This document shows positions 34,371 through 35,246 of a DNA stretch of 35,246 bases, piece after piece; position 1 is the first letter of the stretch; each line of letters starts with the position of its first letter. The notes below the pieces were generated by a model. That model was not told the origin of the DNA. It was given only the letters and a program-made list of their open reading frames with translations, and searched no databases. Source of the DNA: an uncultured Prochlorococcus sp. GTDB lineage: Bacteria > Cyanobacteriota > Cyanobacteriia > PCC-6307 > Cyanobiaceae. Where the stretch lies: positions 1 to 35,246 of the forward strand of contig CACGVZ010000015.1 in NCBI GenBank assembly GCA_902576415.1, given 5' to 3'. A program made the translations under genes and the position numbers.

Positions 34371-35246
34371 ATGAACGAATCGGAAACTAATGATTACTCA
34401 ACATTAGCTATGGAAATATCAAACTTAAAGCATGGAGGAAATGTATATGAAAATGCAAAAAAATTAAATTTATTACCCTCTGAAATCATTGACGCAAGTG
34501 CCTCGTTAGTCCCCTTTGATCCACCTCAAATACTAATAGATTCATTAAATGCGGAAATTAAGAATCTTGGATTTAGATATTACCCAGAGAGAAAATCGCG
34601 TGATCTGAAAGAAATAATCGGTAAATTTCATGGGATAAATCCAGACAATATATTGCCTGGAAATGGAGCTTCTGAACTAATAACCTGGGCAGGTTATGAA
34701 GCATCCAAATTTGGAACAAGTTGTATTCCATCTCCATCATTTGTTGATTATGAAAGATCTTTAAATTGTTGGAATAGCAATTTTATACATTGCGAATTAC
34801 CAAAAAACTGGAATGATGTTTTCCCTCAATCATTTCCGTTTCATCCAAAAGGTGATGTTATTTGGATAACAAATCCACATAACCCTACCGGCCAATTATG
34901 GAAAAAAAATTCATTGGAGGAAGTTGTGAAAAAATATAAATTAGTTATCTGTGACGAAGCTTTCTTATCGATAACACCTAATGGAGACAAAGAATCTTTA
35001 ATACCATTAACCCAAAGATTTGATAATTTATTAGTCTTGAGAAGCTTGACCAAAATCTTCAATATTCCTGGTCTTAGATTAGGTTACGTTATTGGCTCAT
35101 CGAAAAAACTTAAACAATGGGAAATGAATAGAGATCCTTGGCCTTTGAATTCATTTGCTATTAAAGCCGGAATTGATCTACTAAGTAATAAGAAATTTTA
35201 TGAACAGTGGACAAAACAGATTCACAACTGGATAAATATTGAAAAA
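34371..35246 (+). CDS. cobC: class I/II aminotransferase, CobC/HisC-like (3' end outside window)
   Basis: PLP-dependent fold-type I enzyme, 292 codons in frame to the edge with no stop. ISNLKHGGNVYENAKK and IIDASASLVPFDPP are typical of L-threonine-O-3-phosphate decarboxylase (CobC/CobD, corrinoid synthesis). Other signatures are LPGNGASELITW, ITNPHNPTGQLW, the VICDEAFLS aspartate, and SLTKIFNIPGLRLGYVIG with the PLP lysine (about residue 228). A histidinol-phosphate aminotransferase-like function is the alternative. It starts 17 bases after pyrD; GATGAATAATG upstream offers a second, out-of-frame ATG. Confidence 0.75.
   Translation, partial: MNESETNDYSTLAMEISNLKHGGNVYENAKKLNLLPSEIIDASASLVPFDPPQILIDSLNAEIKNLGFRYYPERKSRDLKEIIGKFHGINPDNILPGNGASELITWAGYEASKFGTSCIPSPSFVDYERSLNCWNSNFIHCELPKNWNDVFPQSFPFHPKGDVIWITNPHNPTGQLWKKNSLEEVVKKYKLVICDEAFLSITPNGDKESLIPLTQRFDNLLVLRSLTKIFNIPGLRLGYVIGSSKKLKQWEMNRDPWPLNSFAIKAGIDLLSNKKFYEQWTKQIHNWINIEK

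Overview
The window is a dense, low-GC stretch of a marine picocyanobacterial chromosome. The AT-rich base composition, short intergenic gaps, a 360-residue PsbA (D1), CP12, PsbO, Ycf20-like and SbtA/SbtB proteins all point to Prochlorococcus, most likely a high-light-adapted lineage. I see no phage, transposon, CRISPR, tRNA or rRNA. The gene content is core genome.

Layout. 1-3303: pyrB, then a convergent pair (a 66-residue unknown protein and a Ycf20-like membrane protein) on the minus strand, then a DUF2555-like small gene overlapping coaBC on the plus strand. 3304-8116 (+): psbO with a strong terminator, sat (ATP sulfurylase), ftsH (an FtsH3-like thylakoid protease) and a divergent KDPG-aldolase-like gene. 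8151-10440 (-): aroC and psbA, separated by a GC-rich terminator. 10628-12748: a 42-residue small ORF (+), an aspartoacylase-like gene (-) and a glutathione-S-transferase-like gene (+). 12875-18331: a CP12 gene (+), then a minus-strand run hemB, glyoxalase-like, mutS2, obg and a 60-residue unknown. 18555-21496 (+): a bicarbonate-uptake cluster of a BicA-type SulP carrier, SbtA and the PII-like SbtB, packed almost without gaps. 21519-26007: a TrxB-like flavoprotein with a degenerate NADPH motif (-), a small coiled-coil gene overlapping an ABC1/UbiB kinase (+), and enolase (-). 26266-32409 (+): clpB2-type chaperone, then secE-nusG-rplK-rplA and rplJ-rplL, the usual transcription and ribosomal-protein cluster. 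32458-35246 (+): rnhA with an unusual C-terminal extension, pyrD, and a truncated CobC/HisC-like aminotransferase running off the end.

Functionally the region joins photosystem II (psbA, psbO, the D1-repair protease FtsH), carbon acquisition and its redox control (bicA-sbtA-sbtB, CP12), central carbon metabolism (eno, an eda-like gene), biosynthesis (pyrB, pyrD, aroC, hemB, coaBC, sat) and the transcription/translation core.

I found no wholly novel system. The most interesting signals are: the rplJ leader, which can form two mutually exclusive stems; a 15-bp perfect inverted repeat plus a start-codon-abutting AT hairpin before clpB2; the TrxB-like protein without a canonical NADPH motif; the compact bicA-sbtA-sbtB unit with a short SbtB; the small ORF next to psbA; and the extended RNase HI.
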